Below, in pieces: positions 1 to 6,510 of a DNA stretch of 11,995 nt; positions within the stretch are counted from its first letter, which is position 1; each line of letters begins with the position of its first letter. The notes beneath the pieces are model-generated. The model was not told where the DNA came from. It did not search any database and was given only the letters and a program-made list of their open reading frames with translations. A program made the translations under genes and the position numbers. The stretch is taken from contig JAHZBS010000062.1 in the NCBI GenBank assembly GCA_019423265.1, forward strand, positions 1 to 11,995, in the 5' to 3' direction. The DNA is from Clostridiales bacterium. Lineage in GTDB: Bacteria > Bacillota_A > Clostridia > Lachnospirales > Bianqueaceae.

Positions 1-41
1 ATTCAAGAACAAGCGTCAACCTGCTGAATCTATGATTCTTA

Positions 42-70
42 ATCTTAGCACGGGTCAGCACGGCTGTCAA
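42..70 (-). promoter_or_regulatory. Leftward sigma-A promoter with palindrome at the start site
   Basis: Read on the minus strand there is a perfect -35 TTGACA (65-70), a 17-bp spacer and a -10 TAAGAT (42-47). A 13-bp perfect palindrome, GAATC-TAT-GATTC on the plus strand (26-38), sits just downstream, about where transcription would begin, and could be an operator. The gene it serves would lie left of the window, so its identity is unknown. The promoter follows the DUF2935 gene and its terminator-like hairpin, so it starts a separate unit. Confidence 0.6.
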
Positions 71-90
71 TAGGTTTTTCGCACAAGAAG

Positions 91-130
91 CCGGGACCCT
101 GTCCGGCGAGGATCCTTTGGACAGGGCCGG
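91..130 (-). terminator. Terminator-like hairpin after the DUF2935 gene
   Basis: On the plus strand, CCGGGACCCTGTCC (91-104) pairs with GGACAGGGCCGG (119-130), leaving a 2-nt bulge and a 14-nt loop. It starts 11 bases past the stop codon of the DUF2935 gene. No clean U-run follows on the minus strand (CTTCTTGTG), so it may be a weak terminator or only an mRNA-stabilising hairpin. Confidence 0.45.
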
Positions 131-140
131 GGCGCTTGGG

Positions 141-1037
141 TTATTCCTGTAGGAGCCGCAGATAGTGGTTGGCCTCCCGCAGGACGTGGTCAGCGAGGAG
201 CGGCAGGATGATGGATGCAATGTTGCACTCCACGATGCCTTTTGTGCCGGCTGCCTTAAAGTCGCGGTACCGCATGGTTTCCTCTACAGTCCTCCGCGTC
301 AGCTCCCGAATGGTAATGCAATTCTTCTGGCTCGCTTCCTTCAACAGGCAAGCGTACTCGTTTGCAAACGCATCCGCCGTTTTGATAAGCTGTGCCTCCG
401 TCGGATCGAGAAGGCCGCGGATAAATAGGGCGTGTTCCAACATGATTTGGTTCCAGAACAGTTCCACATCCCGCATGTTCTGCTGGCAAAGACAGCCTTC
501 TCTCTCCAGTTCTTCGACAAAGGAACGGTACAGTTTTGCTTCCCGGATAATGTGCTCGATGAGAAGAGGATAATTCGCTGTAAACAGGCAGCAATGCCTT
601 ACGTCATGCAGAATGCTTTCTTTAAAAGCGATGAGTCCGTCTAATAGACAGGCCGCTCTCCGGTTGATCCTTTGTACTCTTCCCTCAAGGCCCTGGGGGG
701 CGCATCCGCCGCAATTTGCATTCAATTGCTGTTCCATGGCGGTGATCCGGCTGTCGATCATGATGCCGGTTAACTGCTGCGTCTTCCGCTCTGCGAACGG
801 GGTGTAGCAGGTCACAATCTCGCCGGACTGTGCGACATCCTCTCGGATGAGCCCGTCGCTGATTTCAACGGTTTCCCGCAGCAGGGCTTCAAATTGGACT
901 CGATACCACCGGGCCTTGGCTATGTGCGAGGTATCTTTCATCTGAAAGCCTGCTTCGAGAAAGAGGGCGTGTTCTCTCATGATCCGCGAGAAAAAAAGAT
1001 GCAATTCCAATGAATCAAAAATAAAGGTGTTATTCAT
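141..1037 (-). CDS. DUF2935 domain protein, all-helical
   Basis: The protein has 298 residues and resembles the DUF2935 family of Bacillota, whose biochemical role is not settled. The sequence shows an internal duplication: LFFSRIMREHALFLEAG near the N-terminus recurs as LFWNQIMLEHALFIRGLLD in the second half, and each half ends in a helix with an IREAKLY/LREANHY motif. Repeated EHALF histidines and glutamates suggest a ferritin-like helical bundle that might bind metal, which is inference. A CGGC pair lies near the middle. The ATG at 1037 is chosen because GAAAGGA stands about 12 bases upstream and because similarity begins at MNNTFIFDSLELH; the open frame runs on to 1130 without another good site. 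It is divergent from the aminopeptidase gene. There is no signal peptide or membrane segment, so the protein is cytosolic. Confidence 0.85.
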   Translation of the reverse strand: MNNTFIFDSLELHLFFSRIMREHALFLEAGFQMKDTSHIAKARWYRVQFEALLRETVEISDGLIREDVAQSGEIVTCYTPFAERKTQQLTGIMIDSRITAMEQQLNANCGGCAPQGLEGRVQRINRRAACLLDGLIAFKESILHDVRHCCLFTANYPLLIEHIIREAKLYRSFVEELEREGCLCQQNMRDVELFWNQIMLEHALFIRGLLDPTEAQLIKTADAFANEYACLLKEASQKNCITIRELTRRTVEETMRYRDFKAAGTKGIVECNIASIILPLLADHVLREANHYLRLLQE

Positions 1038-1102
1038 AGATGATGAATGTCCTTTCAAAAAATTTTGTCCCACAATAACAATATATGCGGGTGGCAATGT
1101 GT

Positions 1103-1131
1103 TTGACTTTTCCTTTGAAAGCGAGTACAAT
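1103..1131 (+). promoter_or_regulatory. Sigma-A promoter of the aminopeptidase gene
   Basis: TTGACT (1103-1108), a 17-bp spacer and TACAAT (1126-1131) are close to consensus. The predicted start of transcription near 1138 leaves a leader of about 28 bases containing GGGAGG (1155-1160), 5 bases before the ATG at 1166. Confidence 0.8.
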
Positions 1132-1165
1132 ACAAAAAGAAGCTAGCGCGTAGCGGGAGGTACAT

Positions 1166-2035
1166 ATGAAACCAGGAAGGAATGACTGCTGCTGGTGCGG
1201 CAGCGGTAAAAAGTATAAGCACTGCCACATGGAGCTGGACGAGCGGCTGGCGGAACTGAAGGCCGAGGGGTATCTCGTCCCCCGGCGGAAATTGCTTAAA
1301 ACAGAGGAACAGATTGCTAAGATCCGGGAGAGCGCCGCGGTCAATACGGCGCTTTTGGACCATGTGGCCGCCCATGTCCAGGAGGGCATGACGACGGAGG
1401 AGATCGACAGGCTGGTCTATGAGTTTACCATCGCCCACGGTGCGGTCCCTGCGCCATTGCATTTTCAGGGGTTTCCCAAGAGCGTCTGCACCTCTATAAA
1501 CAATGTTGTCTGCCATGGAATCCCGAGCGAGAAGGAGGTGCTGAGGAACGGCGATATCCTCAATGTTGATGTCTCAACGAATCTGGACGGCTATTACTCC
1601 GATGCGTCCCGCATGTTTATGATCGGGGAGGTTTCCCGTGAGGCGAAAGCCTTGGTGCAGACAGCGGAGGAGAGCATTCAGGTGGGCCTGGACGCTCTGA
1701 AACCGTGGGGGCTTTTGGGCGATATGGGCCATGCGATCCACTCTTTTATAAAGGAAAGGGGGTACTCCGTCGTCCGAGATATCGGCGGGCACGGCATTGG
1801 GCTGGAATTTCATGAGGATCCCTATGTCAGCTATGTATCGGCGGCGGGAACGGGGATGGTGTTGGCGCCGGGCCTTATGTTTACCATTGAGCCCATGATC
1901 AACCAGGGGCGCAGTGAGATTCTCATCGATGAGCGGGATGGTTGGACCGTCCGCACCGCAGATGGAAAATTGTCCGCCCAATGGGAATCCATGATCCTGA
2001 TGACTGAGAATGGGCCGGAGGTCTTAACGCGGTAG
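1166..2035 (+). CDS. map: Type I methionine aminopeptidase with N-terminal SEC-C zinc motif
   Basis: This cytosolic enzyme removes the initiator methionine from new proteins (EC 3.4.11.18). Residues 1-25 form a SEC-C motif (PGRNDCCWCGSGKKYKHCH; likely zinc ligands C9, C11, C20, H21), an extension found in many clostridial MetAPs and thought to help ribosome or nucleic-acid contact. The pita-bread fold follows from about residue 45 and has all five dinuclear metal ligands: D135 (NVDVS), D146 (YSDAS), H209 (GGHGIG), E242 (TIEPM) and E274 (QWES). The substrate-site histidine is H117 in CHGIP. The 289-residue length suits an extended type I enzyme. The start is fixed by GGGAGG 5 bases upstream. 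No clear intrinsic terminator directly follows, so some transcripts may read into the leader hairpin at 2135. Bacteria often carry a second MetAP without the tag, so this may be a paralogue. Confidence 0.95.
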   Translation: MKPGRNDCCWCGSGKKYKHCHMELDERLAELKAEGYLVPRRKLLKTEEQIAKIRESAAVNTALLDHVAAHVQEGMTTEEIDRLVYEFTIAHGAVPAPLHFQGFPKSVCTSINNVVCHGIPSEKEVLRNGDILNVDVSTNLDGYYSDASRMFMIGEVSREAKALVQTAEESIQVGLDALKPWGLLGDMGHAIHSFIKERGYSVVRDIGGHGIGLEFHEDPYVSYVSAAGTGMVLAPGLMFTIEPMINQGRSEILIDERDGWTVRTADGKLSAQWESMILMTENGPEVLTR

Positions 2036-2092
2036 GCGGAGACCCTATAGATTCCAACAAAAAACCAGGCGGAAGCTTTGTCAAAAATGCCT

Positions 2093-2122
2093 ATGACATT
2101 TTTTTAGAAAATTTGGTATACT
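2093..2122 (+). promoter_or_regulatory. Promoter ahead of the structured leader and the Cys-rich/carD operon
   Basis: ATGACA (2093-2098), an 18-bp T/A-rich spacer and TATACT (2117-2122) form a good sigma-A promoter. Transcription should start near 2129, only a few bases before the stem-loop at 2135. Confidence 0.7.
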
Positions 2123-2134
2123 AATCCTAAACTC

Positions 2135-2191
2135 AACGTGTAGTTTGCTTAGCGGAACGTAAGTCCAGTTGCAGCAGACTACACGTTTTTT
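2135..2191 (+). ncRNA. Structured leader or small RNA ending in an intrinsic terminator
   Basis: The arm at 2135-2148 (AACGTGTAGTTTGC) pairs over 14 bp, with one G-U, with 2174-2187 (GCAGACTACACGTT), and six T residues follow (2186-2191). Inside the 25-nt apical region a second helix forms: GG(A)AC and GTCC (2154-2158, 2163-2166) close a GTAA loop of GNRA type, with one bulged A. It starts about 6 bases after the predicted transcription start and ends about 30 bases before the next start codon. It could be an attenuator of the downstream operon, a free-standing RNA of about 60 nt, or the late terminator of the aminopeptidase gene. I do not recognise it as a named riboswitch. Confidence 0.6.
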
Positions 2192-2221
2192 CGCAATAGA
2201 TGAGGATTGGGGTGATATCAC

Positions 2222-2527
2222 TTGAGTCGGACTGACAATTTCATATCGACGTCTGCCAGCCAGAATTTAAAGCCTCTGCGATATCCAGACTGCATCTATC
2301 TGACGGAGCACTGCCGGTGCGGCATTCTGAGGGTCTCAGAGTGCATTGGAGAAAGATGTTCTTTTTGTCAAAGCAGGCTGGAACACAGGGAATCCAATGC
2401 TCGATGGCATCAGCATATGAACTTGTTGAGCGAGGAGAAGCAGGCGAGAATTGCCGCCGTCTATTATGGGGGCAGAATGCCATGGAAGGTTCAAAGGGGA
2501 AAGGATGATGGAGCGTGTATCAAGTAA
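2222..2527 (+). CDS. Small Cys-rich hypothetical protein upstream of carD
   Basis: The product has 101 residues, starts at TTG and is preceded by GGGGTGA at about 7 bases spacing. Its core TEHCRCGILRVSECIGERCSFCQS holds six cysteines between residues 24 and 49 (C24, C31, C33, C41, C46, C49), a spacing suited to binding zinc or an iron-sulphur cluster. A basic, tryptophan-bearing C-terminal part with YYGGRMPWK follows. Similar small proteins occur as uncharacterised ORFs in clostridia, but I do not know a function. The last 13 bases overlap the start of carD, which implies translational coupling and a related role, perhaps in transcription control. That role is inference from context alone. 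Confidence 0.7.
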   Translation: MSRTDNFISTSASQNLKPLRYPDCIYLTEHCRCGILRVSECIGERCSFCQSRLEHRESNARWHQHMNLLSEEKQARIAAVYYGGRMPWKVQRGKDDGACIK

Positions 2528-3045
2528 ACGATATGATCGTATATGGAGCCCATGGCGTCTGCCGGATTGCAGAAATCGAAGAGCGAGATTTCAATGGCAG
2601 CCCCATTGAATACTATATCTTAAAGCCTGTCTACGATGAAAAGGCGACGATTTTTGTGCCGGTTTTGAATGACAGGCTGACGGCAAAGATGCGGCGCGTC
2701 TTATCAAAAGATGAGATGGAGGCGCTCATCGAGTCCATGCCAAAAGAGGGTACCCTGTGGGTTGAAAATGAGATGCAGCGCAAGGAACTGTATAAGGAGA
2801 TTGTATCGCGGGGAGATCGAGCGGAGCTGATCGGGATGATCAAAGCCCTGCATCTGCACCAGCAAAAGCAGCTGGCGAAAGGCCGAAAGCTCCATTCCGC
2901 CGATGAACGGTTTTTAAGGGAGGCTGAAAAGATGCTGTACGACGAGATTGCCATGGTCTTACACATCAAACCGGACCAGGTTATATCCTACATTTTGCAG
3001 CAGCTGCCGGCCGAAGACGGGGAGAGGGAGGAAACCCTTGTATAG
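2515..3045 (+). CDS. CarD/CdnL-family RNA polymerase-binding regulator
   Basis: The protein has 176 residues. Residues 1-60 match the CarD/TRCF RNA-polymerase-interacting domain (YQVNDMIVYGAHGVCRIAEI, then YYILKPVYDEKATIFVPV), a Tudor-like fold that binds the RNAP beta subunit. The rest, about 66-165, is helical and resembles the C-terminal DNA-contacting part of CdnL-type proteins, which stabilise open complexes. The start is GTG at 2515, with AAAGGA about 9 bases upstream inside the end of the preceding gene. Family members act globally on promoter opening or on stress genes; which applies here cannot be read from sequence. The long stem-loop at 3062 follows the stop by 16 bases. Confidence 0.9.
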   Translation: MYQVNDMIVYGAHGVCRIAEIEERDFNGSPIEYYILKPVYDEKATIFVPVLNDRLTAKMRRVLSKDEMEALIESMPKEGTLWVENEMQRKELYKEIVSRGDRAELIGMIKALHLHQQKQLAKGRKLHSADERFLREAEKMLYDEIAMVLHIKPDQVISYILQQLPAEDGEREETLV

Positions 3046-3061
3046 CATAGGGGACTGAAAG

Positions 3062-3097
3062 GGGCGGCCACAAACTAAAATGGGTTTGTGGCCGCCC
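3062..3097 (+). terminator. Perfect 14-bp hairpin after carD
   Basis: GGGCGGCCACAAAC (3062-3075) pairs perfectly with GTTTGTGGCCGCCC (3084-3097) around an 8-nt loop. It lies just downstream of carD, as a terminator should. The tail is GGTTTC rather than a U-run, so it may be an inefficient terminator or a 3'-end protecting structure. Confidence 0.6.
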
Positions 3098-3117
3098 GGT
3101 TTCATGCGTTGGGCGAT

Positions 3118-3146
3118 TTGACAAGTCTGGCATATCATGATACACT
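3118..3146 (+). promoter_or_regulatory. Extended -10 promoter of the DUF3783 gene
   Basis: A perfect -35 TTGACA (3118-3123) is 17 bp from TACACT (3141-3146), with an extended -10 TGA directly before it. The 10-bp perfect palindrome TATCATGATA (3133-3142) overlaps the -10 and could be a repressor site, though part of it is the promoter motif itself. The leader also has a small GACAG/CTGTC hairpin (3152-3165). Confidence 0.7.
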
Positions 3147-3231
3147 GATTGGACAGGAAGCTGTCTATATAGCACAAGGGTATATCCTTGGATGAAATTG
3201 GAAATGCTTAGAATTGGAAGGGAGTGCTGCC

Positions 3232-3789
3232 GTGAAGGGACAGGAGAAAGTGCTTATATATCAGATCCCAGCCCACCAGCCGAGAGGAAAACAGATCCGG
3301 GAGATCCTGGAGCGGTTGGGTATACCGTATGAAGATATTTCGACGGCGATGCTGTCTCAGACCGTTGGATATCTGGCTGGGCTGGCTGGATTTTCGAGAA
3401 GTGTAGAGAGCTACAGCGGCCCAGAATTCTCGGACGAATTTCTGCTCATGAGTCAACTATCGCGGGCAAGAATGGATGCGCTTCTGACCGGAATGAAGGA
3501 AGCGGGCGTGGCACCGGTGCAGTTAAAGGCGGTTGTGACAGAGCATAACCGGCATTGGAGGCTGGATGCGCTGCTGCGGGAGATAGCGAGAGAGCATGAG
3601 GTTATGAAAGTCTACGGTGCGTTAGCGAAGCTGGTCGATGAGACGGCCAGTACGCTGACACCGGCATCCCCCATTGCCCTGCGCGTGGCGCTGCAAAAAT
3701 CGCAGGAGGCCATACAGCGGGCAGAGCCAGATCCCCAGGAACTCAGGCAGTGCCTTGCCATGTTGGATTCCGCGGCGCGCGGCGCGTAA
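3232..3789 (+). CDS. DUF3783 domain protein
   Basis: The protein has 185 residues. The N-terminal half reads as DUF3783: a strand KVLIYQI, the segment RGKQIREILERLGIPYEDI, the TVGYLAGLAGF motif, then FLLMSQLSRARMDALLTGMKEAGVAPVQLKAVVTEHNRHW. These are hallmarks of the family, which is common in clostridia and has no assigned activity. The C-terminal 70 residues are helical and alanine-rich. The GTG at 3232 is chosen because GGAAGGGAG lies 8 bases upstream; a TTG at 3214 is in frame but has no such site. The gene is monocistronic, with its own promoter and a terminator shared with aarF. There is no membrane segment. Confidence 0.8.
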   Translation: MKGQEKVLIYQIPAHQPRGKQIREILERLGIPYEDISTAMLSQTVGYLAGLAGFSRSVESYSGPEFSDEFLLMSQLSRARMDALLTGMKEAGVAPVQLKAVVTEHNRHWRLDALLREIAREHEVMKVYGALAKLVDETASTLTPASPIALRVALQKSQEAIQRAEPDPQELRQCLAMLDSAARGA

Positions 3790-3830
3790 AAAAAGCGATA
3801 GCAGTTCCCCTTGGAACGCTATCGCTTTTT
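3790..3830. terminator. Bidirectional terminator between convergent genes
   Basis: AAAAAGCGATAGC (3790-3802) and GCTATCGCTTTTT (3818-3830) form a 13-bp stem. GTTCC/GGAAC continues it above a one-base bulge, closing a CCTT loop. A-tracts on the left and T-tracts on the right let it work for both strands. The left arm starts at the base after the DUF3783 stop, and the right arm contains the aarF stop codon and its last two codons, so the terminator is built into coding sequence. Confidence 0.9.
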
Positions 3831-5417
3831 CTTGCGCGCGATTGTGTAAAACAGCCAGACACTCAGCAAAGTCGCTGCCAGAAAGCCAAAAAAGGCGATG
3901 GCGGGAATGTCCAATATCGTTGGGCGCATCTCCGTCAGACAGAGGAGGCTCGATCCGACGAACAGCGCCGCGATTATAATACATAGGATAAGTTTGTTGA
4001 CCATATGGTCGATCTGGTGCAGAGGCTGCTCGGAGCCGGTCAGGTCCAGGTTGACCTTTGTCTGCCCTTTGATGGTCATCTTGAGAATATCGGAGAGCTG
4101 CGATGGCAGGTCCAGCGCTTTCCGGCTTGATTTGAGCAGGGCGCGGCCGCTTTCTTTCAGCTCGTGCTTCCAATCCACATCGTGAAGGACATGGGAGGAG
4201 AGATGGTTTTTTACAATCTCCACAAGATTGCTGGAGGGGCTGACCATGCTGATAGTTCCTTCAATGGTCATGATTCCGCGGCTCAGCATAGAAATGCCCT
4301 TTGGCATCGAAATCTGGTGCTCATTGGCTATGGAAAGGAGATCATCTAAAATCCGGGCCATATCCATGTCGCCCACAGCCAGGGAGCCATATTTAAGCAG
4401 CAGGTCGTCCAGGTCGGTATAGAGTTTGGCGTGATTGATTTTTTCGCTGTGAATTCCCAGAGACAGCACCACATCCTTCAGCCCGGCCACGTCGGAGGTA
4501 GCCAGGTCGTATACAGCTTTGCGCAGGAGTTCTTGATCCCGTTTGCTGAGGCGGCCCATCATGCCCAGGTCGATCCAGATAATTTGGCCGCCGCGGACGC
4601 GGATATTGCCCGGGTGTGGGTCTGCGTGGAAAAATCCATCGTCTATGATCTGTTTGACATAATTTTCTGCCAGCTTGCTCCCGATTTCCGCAAGATCATA
4701 TCCGAGATCCGTCAACTCCGGGATGTGGTCGATGGGAATCCCGTCGATATATTCCATCACTAGCACCCGGGATGTGGTGTATGGATGATAAATTTTCGGG
4801 GAGCCGATATACGCGATGCCTCGATTATGCGATGAAAACTCATCGGCGTGGTGGGCTTCCATAAGAAAATCCATTTCTTCCTGGGCCACGAACCAAACTT
4901 CATCCAGAATGGCGTCAAAATCTAGGACCTCCCCGATTCCGCCTGCTAGACGCAAAAGGCCTGATGCATGGCGCAGCAGCGCGATATCGCGGGCCATGGT
5001 ATCATGGATGTCCGGCCGCTGGACCTTGACAACGACGCGGCTGGAATCTCTAAGCACCGCCGCGTGAACTTGGGCGATGGAAGCGGAGCCCAGAGGCGTC
5101 GGATCAATCTCGGCAAATATGCTGGACAGGGGTTTTCCGTACTCTGATTCGATTACGGACTTCACCGTGGAAAAGGGCATGGCGGCCACCTCTGTGCGCA
5201 GCTTTGTCAGCTCATCACAGTATTCAGGTGGCAGCATGTCCTGGCGCATGGACATGATTTGTCCGATCTTGACGAAGGTGGGGCCCAGGTCCTCAATGGT
5301 GTCGCGCAGCTTTTCGGGCGTCAGCCCCCGTATCACATCATGTTGAATCAGAATCGCCAGAATTTCTCGAAGCCGCTTGCGGCTTTCGGAGTCCAAGCTA
5401 GTTCGATTCGGCTTCAT
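3819..5417 (-). CDS. AarF/ABC1/UbiB atypical kinase
   Basis: The protein has 532 residues, normal for the family. The signature set is present: KxGQ (K50-Q53 in FVKIGQIMSMR), the alanine-rich loop GSASIAQVH (110-118), the ATP-site lysine K131 in VVVKVQRP, the catalytic-loop motif HADPHPGN (264-271) and the metal-binding DLG (283-285). Two membrane segments (about 476-494 and 507-526) end the chain, with a basic ARKKKR tail facing the cytosol. UbiB proteins support isoprenoid-quinone synthesis or lipid handling by ATPase or kinase activity; in a clostridium the quinone role is doubtful and the partner unknown. The ATG at 5417 lies 20 bases inside the end of the phasin-like gene, with GGAAG about 10 bases upstream, implying coupled translation; longer in-frame starts would intrude further into that gene. 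Confidence 0.92.
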   Translation of the reverse strand: MKPNRTSLDSESRKRLREILAILIQHDVIRGLTPEKLRDTIEDLGPTFVKIGQIMSMRQDMLPPEYCDELTKLRTEVAAMPFSTVKSVIESEYGKPLSSIFAEIDPTPLGSASIAQVHAAVLRDSSRVVVKVQRPDIHDTMARDIALLRHASGLLRLAGGIGEVLDFDAILDEVWFVAQEEMDFLMEAHHADEFSSHNRGIAYIGSPKIYHPYTTSRVLVMEYIDGIPIDHIPELTDLGYDLAEIGSKLAENYVKQIIDDGFFHADPHPGNIRVRGGQIIWIDLGMMGRLSKRDQELLRKAVYDLATSDVAGLKDVVLSLGIHSEKINHAKLYTDLDDLLLKYGSLAVGDMDMARILDDLLSIANEHQISMPKGISMLSRGIMTIEGTISMVSPSSNLVEIVKNHLSSHVLHDVDWKHELKESGRALLKSSRKALDLPSQLSDILKMTIKGQTKVNLDLTGSEQPLHQIDHMVNKLILCIIIAALFVGSSLLCLTEMRPTILDIPAIAFFGFLAATLLSVWLFYTIARKKKR

Positions 5418-5730
5418 CCGGTGTATCTTCCGCCTTAGCCTGTGACATAGCGTCCAATTTTGCCTTGATGGCGGCAATATCTTCGGGGCTCATGGTGTCA
5501 AGGCTTTTGAGAATGGAATCAGTGCTGGGTTCAGCTTCACCCACAGCGCTGCGGACTTTTTCTTTCACCGTATGCTTCAATTCCTCATTCAGAACTTTTC
5601 CCTGTTCTACGGTGATCTCGCCTTTTTTCACCAGATCGTCGACCATTTCTTTCGCCTTCTCCGCTGTCACGGCGACAGCGCCGAGACCGGCTAACAGAAT
5701 CCGTTTTAATTCTTCTTCTAAATTTGCCAT
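5398..5730 (-). CDS. Phasin-like helical protein (COG3937 type)
   Basis: The protein has 110 residues and is almost wholly helical, with heptad-like spacing. It opens ANLEEELKRILLAGLGAVAV, where the small hydrophobic stretch could lie on a membrane, then AEKAKEMVDDLVKKGEITVEQGKVLNEELK, typical of proteins annotated as polyhydroxyalkanoate phasin-like regulators. The tail is acidic and low in complexity. Such proteins are widespread in Bacillota that make no PHA, and in my recollection often sit beside aarF/ubiB genes, as here. No PHA synthase is in the window, so granule binding is only a family label. The start is set by a strong AAAGGAGG 8 bases before the ATG. It is first in the operon with aarF. 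Confidence 0.8.
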   Translation of the reverse strand: MANLEEELKRILLAGLGAVAVTAEKAKEMVDDLVKKGEITVEQGKVLNEELKHTVKEKVRSAVGEAEPSTDSILKSLDTMSPEDIAAIKAKLDAMSQAKAEDTPDEAESN

Positions 5731-5769
5731 GGAAGAAACCTCCTTTTGGGGTTTGATAGTACCATCTCT

Positions 5770-5797
5770 AGTATACCACGATGGCGATAAATAGCAA
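5770..5797 (-). promoter_or_regulatory. Promoter of the phasin-aarF operon
   Basis: On the minus strand TTGCTA (5792-5797), a 16-bp spacer and TATACT (5770-5775) lie about 40 bases before the phasin-like start codon. Confidence 0.65.
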
Positions 5798-5878
5798 CCA
5801 AACATGAAAAAATTTAAGAAAGTTTATAGCAGGCGCCGGTTGGAGCCAATTATGAAGATTAAGTTTATAAAGAAATCA

Positions 5879-5907
5879 TTGCAATATTCGGGGAAGTGAT
5901 GTATACT
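5879..5907 (+). promoter_or_regulatory. Promoter of tRNA-Gly(GCC)
   Basis: TTGCAA (5879-5884), a 17-bp spacer and TATACT (5902-5907) predict a start near 5914, 8 bases before the mature tRNA 5' end. A second TATACT at 5911-5916 is too close to the gene to be the main -10. Confidence 0.8.
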
Positions 5908-5921
5908 ATATATACTTTGAT

Positions 5922-5993
5922 GCGCGAATGGCTCAGAGGTAGAGCATCGCCTTGCCAAGGCGAGGGCCGCGGGTTCGAATCCCGTTTCGCGCT
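5922..5993 (+). tRNA. tRNA-Gly(GCC)
   Basis: This 72-nt cloverleaf has acceptor arms GCGCGAA and TTCGCGC, a D stem GCTC/GAGC, anticodon stem TCGCC/GGCGA around the loop TTGCCAA (anticodon GCC), a 5-nt variable loop, and T arm GCGGG-TTCGAAT-CCCGT with one G-U pair. The discriminator base is U, as expected for bacterial glycine tRNA. CCA is not encoded. The gene has its own promoter and terminator. Confidence 0.97.
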
Positions 5994-6004
5994 TGCTGTT
6001 TAGG

Positions 6005-6033
6005 CGGGTTCCCATGGGGGAGCCCGTTTTTTT
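6005..6033 (+). terminator. Intrinsic terminator of tRNA-Gly(GCC)
   Basis: CGGGTTCCC and GGGAGCCCG form a 9-bp stem with one G-U pair and a 4-nt loop, followed by seven T residues (6027-6033). It lies 12 bases past the tRNA. Confidence 0.9.
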
Positions 6034-6117
6034 ATCAATCCTTTGTCAATCCTTTTTCTGGATGCTCTTCCGTCAGTTTCCGGTCGCTCATTTTCCGGCT
6101 GAACATTTTAGAGAAAT

Positions 6118-6477
6118 TTGGATAAGATTATTGATGAAAATGTACAACTATTCCATTATGACATAGTGCAGCCTGATTTAATGGTTATCTGTGATCGGGA
6201 TAAGATCACGAAAAAGGGCTGTATAGGAGCTCCGACTTGGATTATTGAAATCGTTAGCCCTAGCACTGCCCGCCGAGATTACCTGACAAAACTTAACCTT
6301 TATGCAGTATATGGCGTCAAAGAATACTGGATAGTGAATCCGGACAGAGAGACAATAACGGTCTATCACCTTACTGATCAAGACATTTCTCCATCTGTAT
6401 ACACCTTCCGCGACACAGTTCAAGTTCAAACCTTGACAAATCTTAACATCGACTTTACCCAATTAGACCTCGAATAA
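6118..6477 (+). pseudogene. 5'-truncated Uma2-family (PD-(D/E)XK) nuclease remnant
   Basis: The open frame of 119 codons starts at TTG without a convincing ribosome site and covers only the C-terminal two thirds of a protein normally about 180-200 residues long. The Uma2/DUF820 core is clear: VQPDLMVICDRDK (D20), GAPTWIIEIVSPST (E44), DYLTKLNLYAVYGVKEYWIVNPDRETI (K58). The N-terminal strand-helix region is missing. A stop codon lies immediately upstream in frame (6109-6111), while another frame just before it reads FPAEHFREI, resembling the lost stretch (usually like FPAPFDVRL). A frameshift plus decay is therefore likely. Base composition is more AT-rich than the flanking genes. Uma2 genes are numerous in cyanobacteria and some clostridia, with unproven function. 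Expression as a short protein cannot be excluded. Confidence 0.75.
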
Positions 6478-6486
6478 GCCCTCTGA

Positions 6487-6510
6487 GAGCCCCTACAAGG
6501 GGTTCTTTTT
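6487..6510 (+). terminator. Intrinsic terminator after the Uma2 remnant
   Basis: GAGCCCC (6487-6493) pairs with GGGGTTC (6499-6505), including one G-U, around TACAA, followed by five T residues, a C and three more T. It begins 10 bases after the stop codon. Confidence 0.75.

Noticed and set aside
2..73. Open stretch on the plus strand ending in TAG that could be the tail of an upstream gene
   Set aside because: It has only 23 codons, I do not recognise it, and it overlaps a strong leftward promoter and palindrome.
165..807. Several plus-strand open frames of 64-134 codons across the DUF2935 gene
   Set aside because: They lie antisense to a gene with clear family similarity and a ribosome site; their translations look like no protein family.
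2135..2191. Known riboswitch classes (glutamine, THF, fluoride, preQ1, guanidine)
   Set aside because: None of their conserved core sequences could be matched; only the stem, the GNRA loop and the U-run are present.
3622..4173. 183-codon minus-strand frame spanning the DUF3783 and aarF 3' ends
   Set aside because: It overlaps two recognised genes and a strong terminator, and its composition is typical of a shadow frame.
5824..6015. 63-codon minus-strand frame (ETGFEPAALALARRCSTSEP)
   Set aside because: This is the well-known spurious translation of the strand opposite a tRNA gene.
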